NCBI GenBank assembly: GCA_021647535.1
Contig: JAKIUO010000138.1
Coordinates: 1-8,032 of the forward strand
Length of the DNA stretch: 8,032 nucleotides
DNA from: Hyphomicrobiaceae bacterium
Lineage (GTDB): Bacteria > Pseudomonadota > Alphaproteobacteria > Rhizobiales > JAKIUO01
Direction: 5' to 3'
The translations under genes were made by a program, and so were the position numbers. Shown one piece after another: positions 1 to 6,708 of this stretch; positions within the stretch are counted from its first letter, which is position 1; each line of letters starts with the position of its first letter. A model generated the notes under the pieces. It searched no databases, was not told the origin of the DNA, and was given only the letters and a program-made list of their open reading frames with translations.

Positions 1-1614
1 CCCAAAATGGTGCTGCAGTGGTTCAAGAGCCGCCTTTAATTCCATTTGCTGCTCTTGGCGCAAGCGCTGTTCGTCCGGTTTGGCTGCCTTCAGAACTTGC
101 GTTTTTTGCTGGCTCGCCGCGCGCAGCTGCACCAACTCACTGCGTTGTTTTTTTTCTGTGCGTTGATCATTTTCCGCGCGTTTATCAAGCCCGTCACACA
201 GGCTTTGCGCCCTCTCCTTTTGCTGATGAGTTTCATCAAACGGCCTGCCGGTAGCGCCAAGACGAGCAAACAATTCAGTCAGCTCTATTTTACGCATGAC
301 CAGCGGCTCGATCGCCGCATTTGAGGAAAGCGCGGATTTTAAAGTGCTGATCTGTTCGCTCTTTTTCTTGGCCCGTTTTTGCTGCTCGATGTCTTTAGAA
401 CGCCATAGCTTGTGCGCTTTGGTGCTTTTCTCCAAGATCAGGCGGGCCTGTTGTTCGCGCTGTTCCAGAGTAGAAATCTTCGTATCAAGAGCCAGCGCAC
501 GCTCAAACAGAGGCACCGCCTCGACAAGTTTTTTGGCCGCTCGTCGCGCTTTTTCTTCATGGTCTTGCAGCTTGCTTTGCCCGACTTGCAACGCCCCTTG
601 CAGTTTGTTTTGCAACTCTGTTTCGCTTTGCTGCTCGCCTTGCAATTGCGCGCACCGCAACTGCGCCCGCCTCGTGCTCTCAAAGCTTGCGCGCAAACTC
701 TCAACGCTGCGCAGCTTCTCCAACAGCTGTTTTTGTTCGGCGCAATCCGTCAGTTGTTGCGCGGCGTTAGCGACCTGCTCGCTGGCTTTTTTGAGTTGCA
801 GGCGCGCCTCGCTCTGACGCTGATACCAATCAAGAGCTGTACGGATTTCATCGGTCCGCTTCTGATGCGCGGCATGACTTTTTTTCGAACTTTTGATCAG
901 CTCGCGCAACCCTTCTCGCTCGTCATCTGGCAAGACAGAGATAAAGCCGGTTTGGTGCTGCAGCTCTTCAAGCTCACGAAAAGCGCCACGCTCAACTTCA
1001 AAGGCGCGCGCAGAAATTCTTGAATAAAGCTCTGTACCGGTGATCTTTTCCAGCAGGTCAGCGCGGTCCGTATCGCTGGCCCGCAAAAAGGCATCAAAAT
1101 CATTTTGCGCCAGCAGAACCGTGCGGCCAAACTGTTCATAAGTCAGATTGAGACGTTTGGTAATTTCCTCTTCGACACGCTTTTTGCCCGAGGCCAAAAC
1201 GCTGTCATCGCCAAGATCAATCAAGGAGCGCTCGAAATCCATCAAATTGCCATCGGCCTTGCCATAGGCGCGGCGCACTTCCCAAATCGCCCGCAAATGC
1301 TGATCGCCGACCATCAAATCGACCTGCGCGAAGCCTTCTGCACTGCCAGTGCGCAAAATCGAACGCGGGTCGCTATTGTGCAAATGCTCCCCATGCATAT
1401 TGGCGACCTTGTCTTTCGAGCCCTCCCCGGTGATGCGTGGATAGCGGCCATAAAGCGCCAGGCAAAGCGCATCGAGAATGGTTGATTTACCAGCCCCGGT
1501 TTCGCCAGTGATGGCGAACAAGCCGCAGCCCAGCAGCGGCGTTTGCGCAAAATCCAGTTCGAAGTCCCCTTGCAACGAGGCTAGATTACGTCCGCGTATG
1601 GCCAGAATTTTCAT
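1..1614 (-). CDS. sbcC: SbcC exonuclease subunit (Rad50-like ATPase), N-terminal 538 residues, cut by window edge
   Basis: ATPase subunit of the SbcCD complex, which opens DNA hairpins and trims blocked double-strand ends together with SbcD in the cytoplasm. The reading frame is open from the ATG at 1614 to base 1. The N-terminus MKILAIRGRNLASLQG is typical of the long proteobacterial SbcC family. The Walker A motif GETGAGKST lies at residues 37-45. A Q-loop region, LLAQNDFDAFLR, lies near residues 167-178 (Gln170). It is followed by an ITGTELYSRI block and then a Gln/Lys/Glu/Arg-rich stretch fitting the start of the long coiled coil. No CxxC zinc hook is visible in these 538 residues, so hook, Walker B and signature motif must lie beyond the edge. 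The ATG overlaps the sbcD stop (ATGA), indicating translational coupling. No frameshift is seen. The identification is firm; total length is unknown. Confidence 0.95.
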   Translation of the reverse strand, partial: MKILAIRGRNLASLQGDFELDFAQTPLLGCGLFAITGETGAGKSTILDALCLALYGRYPRITGEGSKDKVANMHGEHLHNSDPRSILRTGSAEGFAQVDLMVGDQHLRAIWEVRRAYGKADGNLMDFERSLIDLGDDSVLASGKKRVEEEITKRLNLTYEQFGRTVLLAQNDFDAFLRASDTDRADLLEKITGTELYSRISARAFEVERGAFRELEELQHQTGFISVLPDDEREGLRELIKSSKKSHAAHQKRTDEIRTALDWYQRQSEARLQLKKASEQVANAAQQLTDCAEQKQLLEKLRSVESLRASFESTRRAQLRCAQLQGEQQSETELQNKLQGALQVGQSKLQDHEEKARRAAKKLVEAVPLFERALALDTKISTLEQREQQARLILEKSTKAHKLWRSKDIEQQKRAKKKSEQISTLKSALSSNAAIEPLVMRKIELTELFARLGATGRPFDETHQQKERAQSLCDGLDKRAENDQRTEKKQRSELVQLRAASQQKTQVLKAAKPDEQRLRQEQQMELKAALEPLQHHFG

Positions 1615-2945
1615 GATCCGACCTCGTCGAGCAGTTGCTCAAAACACGAAATATATTGCTTTTCCGGGGCGCTGCCATAGCGCTCTTTATAGGCGCGCTC
1701 GAACAGATCAAGGGGGCTGAGTTCATCAAGGCGCAGAGCCTGTTCGCCTGAAGGACGCTCTCTATCTTGCCCTGGCCAGATGATATCGGGAGCCACTTCA
1801 CGCAATGGAAACTTCATGCAGACCTCATCAAGGTGCGCCCGAAAACCGGGCTGGGGGCCATCGATCTGCAAGGCAATCTGCACAAAGGGCCTGTGCTCTT
1901 GCGGCGTATTCGGGTCTAGCTGTAAAGCCGAAAGTGCCTCCTCGACCTCATCCAGCTTGAGGCGGCCCGTGGCTGGGACGCGCAAAAACGGCACCGGGCG
2001 CGTCAGCTCTAAATGCTCAACGGCCAAAGAGGACTGGTCAATCTGCACAAGGCTGACGCCGTGTTGGTAAGTGCGCTCCACCACCGACAAGGGCAACGGC
2101 GAACCGGCATAGCGCACACAGCGGCCCCGTGCAGCTTTTCGCCCCGTTTTCTGCACAGTGGTTTTGGCTGGCTCTGCTTTTGCCGTGCCGCACTCGCCAA
2201 AACTTTGCGCCCGATGCAAATGACCAAGGGCGATATAATCTGCACCCAACCCATCCGCTGGAGCAAAACAGTCCGCTGGAATGGCGTGCTCACCGCCAAT
2301 AATAATGCGGCGTTCGGACAAGGATTCTGACAGATTGGCTCCCTTGACGTGCAAATGCCCGGTGACCACAAGCGGCGCCCCACCGATCTGTGCGCGGCAC
2401 GCGGCAATGGCCTCGCCATAAAGCTGGCGCACGCCCTCGACCAGTGGAGAGCTCTGTTGCTTTTCGTCTCGCTGAAACTGTCCAGGCAGGTCGGCCGGGC
2501 GCAAATAGGGAATGGCCAGCACATAGCCGCTGATCTTGTCCTCTCCCTTATTCTTGTCCTTGCCCAGCACCTCGATGAGGTGATGGCTCAAATCAAGCTC
2601 ACCCTCAGATTGGCACACCGAGCCGATGGCGACCACATTGGCGCGCTTCAGCAAGGGGCCTGGCGCTTCAAGACGCCCTGCCGAATCATGGTTTCCGGCG
2701 ATGATGATGCTGATAAGGTCAGGGGCGCGCACCGACAATTGGTCGAAAAAATCATAGAGCATTTTATACATGGCGCTCGACGGGTTTTGATGGTCGAATA
2801 TATCACCCGCCACAATCAGCGCATCGACCTTGTTGCAAACGGCCAGATCGGCGATTTCGTCGAGCACCTGGCGCTGTTCGCCTCCTCGCGTCCAGCCCGC
2901 CAGTTCATGCCCCAGATGCCAGTCCGCTGTATGCAGAATTTTGAT
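1611..2945 (-). CDS. sbcD: SbcD nuclease subunit (Mre11-like), probable ATC start
   Basis: Mn-dependent phosphoesterase subunit of SbcCD. Read from 2945 the protein is 444 residues and begins x-KILHTADWHLG, the standard SbcD N-terminus. Metal-site motifs appear in order: D8-x-H10, GD48 with D51, GNHD at 84-87, GHLH at 196-199, and GHLH at 241-244. The first in-frame GTG (2867) would delete D8 and H10, so it cannot be the true start. No in-frame ATG, GTG or TTG lies between 2867 and the in-frame TGA at 2961-2963. ATC at 2945-2943 replaces the expected ATG and sits six bases after a perfect GGAGGT. A roughly 26-residue Lys/Arg/Ala-rich insertion (residues ~250-275) lies between the last GHLH and the RYAGSPLPLS segment. 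The gene overlaps sbcC by four bases. Function is firm; the start codon is inference from homology and ribosome-site spacing. Confidence 0.93.
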   Translation of the reverse strand: MKILHTADWHLGHELAGWTRGGEQRQVLDEIADLAVCNKVDALIVAGDIFDHQNPSSAMYKMLYDFFDQLSVRAPDLISIIIAGNHDSAGRLEAPGPLLKRANVVAIGSVCQSEGELDLSHHLIEVLGKDKNKGEDKISGYVLAIPYLRPADLPGQFQRDEKQQSSPLVEGVRQLYGEAIAACRAQIGGAPLVVTGHLHVKGANLSESLSERRIIIGGEHAIPADCFAPADGLGADYIALGHLHRAQSFGECGTAKAEPAKTTVQKTGRKAARGRCVRYAGSPLPLSVVERTYQHGVSLVQIDQSSLAVEHLELTRPVPFLRVPATGRLKLDEVEEALSALQLDPNTPQEHRPFVQIALQIDGPQPGFRAHLDEVCMKFPLREVAPDIIWPGQDRERPSGEQALRLDELSPLDLFERAYKERYGSAPEKQYISCFEQLLDEVGS

Positions 2946-2951
2946 AGGCCG

Positions 2952-2957
2952 ACCTCC
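2952..2957 (-). promoter_or_regulatory. Ribosome binding site of sbcD
   Basis: GGAGGT on the minus strand matches the anti-Shine-Dalgarno core exactly and ends six bases before ATC at 2945-2943. That is close to optimal spacing for this codon. It is the main local evidence that translation starts there and not at the downstream GTG at 2867. Confidence 0.75.
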
Positions 2958-2984
2958 GCTTCACCTCATTCGAAAACTGCCTCT

Positions 2985-3014
2985 ATTTTACGGCAGGCCA
3001 TGAGCTATAGACAA
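2985..3014 (-). promoter_or_regulatory. Putative sbcDC promoter
   Basis: On the minus strand TTGTCT (3014-3009, four of six to TTGACA) is followed after 18 bases by TAAAAT (2990-2985, five of six to TATAAT). Transcription would begin near 2978, giving a leader of about 30 bases. The -35 element directly abuts the T-run of the preceding gene's terminator, so the boundary between units is very tight. Predicted by eye only. Confidence 0.45.
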
Positions 3015-3016
3015 CA

Positions 3017-3042
3017 AAAAAGGAGGCGCAAACCTCCTTTTT
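3017..3042 (-). terminator. Hairpin terminator, able to act in both directions
   Basis: A-run plus GGAGG pairs with CCTCC plus T-run around the six-base loop CGCAAA. On the minus strand the stem is followed by a T-tract, so it should end transcription of the lysine-rich protein gene (stop at 3122). The plus strand has the same form, so it could also stop opposing transcription. Confidence 0.75.
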
Positions 3043-3121
3043 CCGTTCACTTCAATCGAAGCTGCTGAACCGGCTCAAATGATCCCGCTCAACACTGCCG
3101 ATGGTCAAATGGCAAGCTGAG

Positions 3122-3760
3122 CTAGTTCTTCTTTTTGCTCTTTTTACTTTTCTTACCCTTTTTGGCCATTTTATCTTTGCTTTTCGCTTTAGACTTGGAT
3201 TTAGGCTTGCTTTTGGACTTTGACTTGCTTTTCGACTTAACGTTTTTACCGTCAGCCTTCTTATCCTTAGGCGCTGAACTTTTGGCTTTTTTACTGCCTT
3301 TCTTGCCAGTCTTTTTCTTCTTGCCTTTGGCTTTTACGGGCTTTTCAGCCTTATCCATTTTTGGTTCACCGGCCCCAGCAACGGTTGACTTGTCTTTGGC
3401 TGTACGATCTGTGCTCTTTGCAGCTTTTGACTTATTGCCAGCGGGCTTGCTCTTGCTATCAACGGCTTTTTTTGCCTTCATCTTCTTGTCAGATGCACTC
3501 ATGGTTTTGGCGTCTTTTTTACCAGAAACCGTTTTTTTCTTGCCGCCTTTTTTACGGCAATAAGATGCGACTTTCTTACCCTTCTGCTTGCCTTTTGAAA
3601 TGGTATAGCCGTTCACCCAACTGCAAGTCGTTGACCGCTCACATGTTGATTGGCTGATTGTTTCCTTGCAATCCTTGGCAAAGGCTGACGCCATTGAAAC
3701 AAAAACAAATCCAACAACCAGTGTCATCATTGCCAAACTGCGATATGCATAAATTCTCAT
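3122..3760 (-). CDS. Exported Cys-containing protein with lysine-rich tail, function unknown
   Basis: A 212-residue protein when started at the ATG at 3760. I chose this start because an AAGGAT-type ribosome site lies seven bases upstream and because it gives a clean signal peptide: MRIYAYR, then a hydrophobic core to about residue 22, then A-F-A before a likely cut at 28/29. The frame stays open to 3907, but that extension would bury the signal. The mature head has four cysteines (31, 40, 46, 68) and the segments CSWVNGYT and VASYCRKKG, consistent with a small disulfide-bonded domain. From about residue 69 to the end the protein is lysine-rich and histone-H1-like, with a Lys-Ser dipeptide run near 175-195. 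I do not recognise a named family. It could bind polyanions such as DNA, surface polysaccharide or LPS in the periplasm or outside; that is inference. Confidence 0.8.
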   Translation of the reverse strand: MRIYAYRSLAMMTLVVGFVFVSMASAFAKDCKETISQSTCERSTTCSWVNGYTISKGKQKGKKVASYCRKKGGKKKTVSGKKDAKTMSASDKKMKAKKAVDSKSKPAGNKSKAAKSTDRTAKDKSTVAGAGEPKMDKAEKPVKAKGKKKKTGKKGSKKAKSSAPKDKKADGKNVKSKSKSKSKSKPKSKSKAKSKDKMAKKGKKSKKSKKKN

Positions 3761-3778
3761 TTTACGATCCTTGTTTTT

Positions 3779-3796
3779 CTTATAGCCGGTGGCTAT
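3779..3796 (-). promoter_or_regulatory. Possible -10 element overlapping an inverted repeat
   Basis: On the minus strand TATAAG (3784-3779) could be the -10 of the lysine-rich protein gene; the -35 region is poor. A perfect inverted repeat, ATAGCC-3-GGCTAT (3782-3796), overlaps it, as an operator would. Both are short, so chance is possible. Confidence 0.3.
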
Positions 3797-4048
3797 GGAC
3801 ATTCGAATTGCAGGCCAGCGAACCGCTTTGGTATGACAACGGTTTTTCGCTAGCCTTTTTCGGATTTCCAAATGCTCGGAATATAACATGAGCCTGACAA
3901 TCGCCAAGCTCAGTGAACGTCTCTAACATAGCCTAAACAATATTTGAGGCAAAATCATGCAAAGAAATACAAGCAACCCATTGCAATAGCAAGACGAAAT
4001 CTATTGCGGAAAATCCACATCCTGACACAGGCCTTACTGACTGACGAA
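3797..4048. other. Intergenic region without recognised gene
   Basis: This stretch lies between the lysine-rich protein gene and the acidic protein's terminator. I see no convincing coding frame. The in-frame upstream extension of the lysine-rich protein (to 3907) lacks a good start context. A weak AACCG/CGGTT inverted pair lies near 3820-3843. Nothing else is supported. Confidence 0.5.
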
Positions 4049-4083
4049 AAAACGGAGCCAAGCGCCGGGCCTTGCTCCGTTTT
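4049..4083 (-). terminator. Intrinsic terminator of the acidic protein gene
   Basis: AAAACGGAGC (4049-4058) pairs with GCTCCGTTTT (4074-4083). On the minus strand the stem ends in a run of six T. It lies about 30 bases after the acidic protein's stop codon, the expected position for Rho-independent termination. Confidence 0.8.
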
Positions 4084-4112
4084 AAAATCCTGTCAGAACT
4101 AGCGCACCCTTA

Positions 4113-5411
4113 TCAGATATAATCTTTACCGCGCAGAGTATTAATGAAACGCACAAACCAGTTGCCACGCCCCCCGCCATAGGAAGGGTGACGTTTAAGA
4201 TTACTACCGGTGAGAACTGTTGGCGCCGCCCCCCCAAGAGCTGGAGCTGGAGCCGCGCTAACGTCAGCAACCTTGTCACTAACCGCTGCAACTGTTACGG
4301 CAGCAGCAGCAGCAGCGGCAATGGCCACTTTTGCAGGGTCAATATCAGGCACGATGTCAGTTATGGGTGGGCTGGCCTCGACCTCTACAACGGGAATATG
4401 TGCTGGTGCCTCAGTGATTTCAGGCACGGCAACAACTTCCACCATTTCGATCTCTGGAACAGCAGGCACCGCAATCTCAACCTCCTGCAGATTGTCTTCA
4501 GCAGGTATATCCACTTCCAGCGCTGCCAGGTCAACTTTCGAGGCTTGCTCCATCTCCAAGACCTCAACAGGGTCAAGGGACTCAATCTCGATTGCCCCTA
4601 CTTCTGGTGCGAGTTCCAAACCTGGAACCGCAACGCCAGATGCCTCGACTTCAAGCACATCGGTAATTTCAACAAGTTCGACGGGCGGTGCAGCAGCTTC
4701 CACCTCCAGCCCAGACACAATTTCAGGAGCTGCAACCTCAGGAACCGTAACTTCTGCAATCTCAATCGCAGGGGCTTCAACAGCTCCCTCGTGAAGCTCA
4801 ACCAAATCAATCAGCTCAACTTCTGGGACGGCCTCTGCTGCCTCAGCCACAAGGTTTTTAGCAATTGCACCAGCAACGATAGCCCCAGCACCCACTGCCG
4901 CAACCGTCCCCATATCCGTTCCCGATGGTTCCTCCTCAATGACAGGTTCTTCTGCCACCTCCTGAACCAGTTCATCGCTGACCACGACAGGTTCAACGAC
5001 AACCTCTGGCAAGGCCGCCACGTCAATTTCAGGAGCCCCCTGATCAACAATAACCTCATTACCTTCAGAAAGAACGGTCTCGCCCGCAGCCACTTCCGGA
5101 ACTGACGCAGAACCCCCCTCGCCCTCTTCAAAAACAATATCATCAGAGCCTTGCGCTGGCGCTTCGCTCACGACTTCAACCAGCGCTTCGACCGGTTCTG
5201 CGGAAGGGGTATCTTCTACCTTTCCCACAAGAACATTGCTGACAGCAGAAATTTCTGCCGGAGACATATCCTGCTTTTCGACCACTTCAAGAATGTCATC
5301 CAGTCTCTGTACGGCCTGGTCATGACGGCTTCCGGTCAGTTTTTCTGTCGCTTCCTTACGTAATGCACGAACCGTTTCCAGGAGTTTTTCCTTTTCCGGC
5401 GTTTCCATCAT
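4113..5411 (-). CDS. Acidic Val/Glu/Pro/Ala-rich low-complexity protein, function unknown
   Basis: A 432-residue protein when started at the ATG at 5411, which has GGGAG five bases upstream. A TTG at 5423 is in frame, but it would place that ribosome site inside the gene. Residues ~3-65 look like a charged helical domain (KEKLLETVRALRKEA, then DILEVVEKQ). Residues ~66-355 are a degenerate repeat of Val/Ile-Glu-Val with Pro and Ala, strongly acidic. A Gly/Ala hydrophobic stretch (GAGAIVAGAIA) sits near 168-186 and an alanine run near 359-377; either could be a helix or weak membrane segment. The last ~30 residues switch to a basic, Gly/aromatic tail (HPSYGGGRGNWFVRFIN). No signal peptide or catalytic motif is visible and I recognise no family. 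A cell-envelope spacer or polymer-binding scaffold is conceivable but unsupported. Confidence 0.75.
   Translation of the reverse strand: MMETPEKEKLLETVRALRKEATEKLTGSRHDQAVQRLDDILEVVEKQDMSPAEISAVSNVLVGKVEDTPSAEPVEALVEVVSEAPAQGSDDIVFEEGEGGSASVPEVAAGETVLSEGNEVIVDQGAPEIDVAALPEVVVEPVVVSDELVQEVAEEPVIEEEPSGTDMGTVAAVGAGAIVAGAIAKNLVAEAAEAVPEVELIDLVELHEGAVEAPAIEIAEVTVPEVAAPEIVSGLEVEAAAPPVELVEITDVLEVEASGVAVPGLELAPEVGAIEIESLDPVEVLEMEQASKVDLAALEVDIPAEDNLQEVEIAVPAVPEIEMVEVVAVPEITEAPAHIPVVEVEASPPITDIVPDIDPAKVAIAAAAAAAVTVAAVSDKVADVSAAPAPALGGAAPTVLTGSNLKRHPSYGGGRGNWFVRFINTLRGKDYI
4301..4315. repeat. (CAG)5 trinucleotide tract in the alanine run
   Basis: Five perfect CAG units on the plus strand encode consecutive GCT alanine codons of the acidic protein on the minus strand, near residues 366-370. 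Identical codons make this the one part of the protein where replication slippage could change length in frame. Confidence 0.6.
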
Positions 5412-5811
5412 AACGTCTCCCAATCTTTATCCAGTGCAGCAGGTCGAGCCCTCAGCTCTAATCGCATGAAGTCCTACCTCACGGATTAAGCAATTATTTG
5501 TCGCCCCTGTGTCATTTTTGCGCCCCAAAAAGCTTTGACAGAAACAAGGTTTCAATAAAAACCAATATTCTGTTAGCATTTTCCTCATGATCAGCCGAAT
5601 AGAAAAACTTCCAATAGTATTCTTAATTTCAACATCTTGCATAAGAAAGCACTGACCAAAAAACACCTCCTATCGAAGAAGGTTCCTGGCCAGCAAGCAA
5701 GGAGCACACTAAAATCTGCTTGATATTAGCGCTAAAGCAGGGCTTTGTATATGGAAAGAGTGGAGCACCGGAACAACTGCTCCGGGTCGCGAATACTCGT
5801 CAGGTATTGAG
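5412..5811. other. Intergenic region, no supported gene
   Basis: About 400 bases lie between the DUF1223 gene stop and the acidic protein start. A 79-codon minus-strand frame (5427-5666) has no plausible ribosome site or recognisable composition, so I do not call it. The promoter of the acidic protein should lie here, but no convincing -35/-10 pair stands out. The part next to the DUF1223 stop holds small hairpins. Confidence 0.5.
5762..5808 (-). terminator. Weak hairpin cluster after the DUF1223 gene
   Basis: AATAC-7-GTATT (5792-5808) lies right after the stop codon. Next come two mutually exclusive stems: GGAGCA (5762-5767) with TGCTCC (5778-5783), or CCGGA (5768-5772) with TCCGG (5781-5785). 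No long T-tract follows on the minus strand, so termination is uncertain. Confidence 0.3.
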
Positions 5812-6642
5812 CTACCAGCTAGGCATTTCAGCCGCAGCGATGATCGGACCGCCATCGCCATTTTGCAGCAGGATAACGCAGCCATCAGCGCCGCGCTGCA
5901 TGATCTGTTTTTTGGGTAGCTTGAGGAGCATTTTCTCGCCCGTCCAACGCCCGATCGGGGTTAATTCGCTCACCACATTATGATAGGAGAGAGAGCGTCC
6001 TTGATTTTCGCCACGGGTAATCCTGACTGATTTTTTCTTTGAAAAAAGCGCCATCCACAAGGTGGCCTTTTTGATATGCATATCCGGCGTCTTTTCGCCA
6101 ACAGAAACATGCAGCATATCCCCCTTGGTGGTCACCCCAAGGCCGACATGAGGACGCCCGGCAAGCGCTTTTTTACGGCGCTCAATCATTTTGTTAATGG
6201 CGCGCTTGTCGCTGCCATTAAAATGCGCCCGGCCATCAACAACGATTTCGGGAGTGTAAATAATACCATCGCCAATCGTGCTGCCATAAGAGCGCTGGCG
6301 GGCCGTAAATATCGGCTTGGCCAACGTATCACGCCAACCAATATAGTCCCAGTAATCAACCGACATGGAGAGGGCGATCACATCTTTACGGCCTATATAA
6401 TAGGGAAAAAGAGCATCGGCGCGCGGACAGGATGAACAGCCCTGCGACGTAAAAAGCTCCAGAACAATTTTTGGCTGGTTGCTGGTCGCACTGGCAGACA
6501 GAAACGCCAAAGGCTGGCTCTGCGCCCCCCCAGGCCCAAAAACAAACAGTGCAAATGCGAAAAGGACGCCGCCAGAGCGCCGTACAAAGTTCATGGTCTG
6601 GTCCCCAGACTGTTTCTCATTTATGGCGATTGTCTTGTTCAT
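5812..6642 (-). CDS. DUF1223 secreted thioredoxin-fold protein
   Basis: Member of the DUF1223 family, whose biochemical role is not established; a redox or metal-linked function in the envelope is inferred from the thioredoxin-like fold. From the ATG at 6642 it has 276 residues. Family hallmarks are ELFTSQGCSSCP with a CxxC at Cys69/Cys72, VDYWDYIGWRD near 95-105, and YTPEIVVDG near 129-137 with the expected cis-proline. PRAD follows the CxxC where PPAD is common. Two starts compete. The ATG at 6642 has AGAGGA upstream. The ATG at 6594 has GGGGA seven bases upstream and gives the better signal peptide (MNFVRRSGG, then a hydrophobic core to about AQSQ), 260 residues long. I favour 6594 biologically but list the longer frame. 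It is divergent from yccA. Family assignment is firm. Confidence 0.9.
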   Translation of the reverse strand: MNKTIAINEKQSGDQTMNFVRRSGGVLFAFALFVFGPGGAQSQPLAFLSASATSNQPKIVLELFTSQGCSSCPRADALFPYYIGRKDVIALSMSVDYWDYIGWRDTLAKPIFTARQRSYGSTIGDGIIYTPEIVVDGRAHFNGSDKRAINKMIERRKKALAGRPHVGLGVTTKGDMLHVSVGEKTPDMHIKKATLWMALFSKKKSVRITRGENQGRSLSYHNVVSELTPIGRWTGEKMLLKLPKKQIMQRGADGCVILLQNGDGGPIIAAAEMPSW

Positions 6643-6675
6643 TTGGTCCTCTGTATAGTCTGCCCTTGCGGGTGT

Positions 6676-6708
6676 TTTTTTTCTTGGCGAGTGATTTTTT
6701 TCTTGGCG
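6676..6708. repeat. Direct repeat upstream of the DUF1223 gene
   Basis: TTTTTTTCTTGGCG occurs twice (6676-6689 and 6695-6708), with a 19-base period. It lies 34-66 bases upstream of the outer DUF1223 start, so it falls in that gene's promoter region. It could be a regulator site or simple slippage duplication. Confidence 0.55.

Noticed and set aside
296..1023. Plus-strand frames of 173 and 203 codons opposite sbcC
   Set aside because: They lie wholly opposite a well-supported sbcC coding frame, with no recognisable motif.
2867..2869. GTG at 2867 as the sbcD start
   Set aside because: It would remove the first 26 residues, including metal ligands D8 and H10, and has no clear ribosome site.
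2349..3068. Plus-strand 239-codon frame opposite sbcD
   Set aside because: It covers the metal-motif part of sbcD on the other strand, runs through the sbcD promoter and the hairpin terminator, and has no family features.
3135..3563. Plus-strand 142-codon Leu/Phe-rich frame resembling a membrane protein
   Set aside because: Lysine codons AAA/AAG read backwards give Phe/Leu, so the apparent hydrophobic protein is the mirror of the lysine-rich tail.
3761..3907. Longer start (3907) for the lysine-rich protein
   Set aside because: It adds 49 residues in front of a clean signal peptide, while the ATG at 3760 has its own ribosome site.
4188..5105. Long plus-strand open frames (305 and 194 codons) opposite the acidic protein
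   Set aside because: They are antisense shadows of a low-complexity gene. Composition (runs of Asn/Arg/Cys or Ser/Thr/Ala) mirrors the Val/Glu/Ala codons opposite, and no ribosome site or family motif is seen.
5535..5540. Perfect TTGACA on the plus strand as a -35 element
   Set aside because: No -10 match at proper spacing and no plus-strand gene follows.
5427..5666. Minus-strand 79-codon frame upstream of the acidic protein
   Set aside because: No good ribosome site, odd Cys/Phe-rich composition, and it occupies the expected promoter region.
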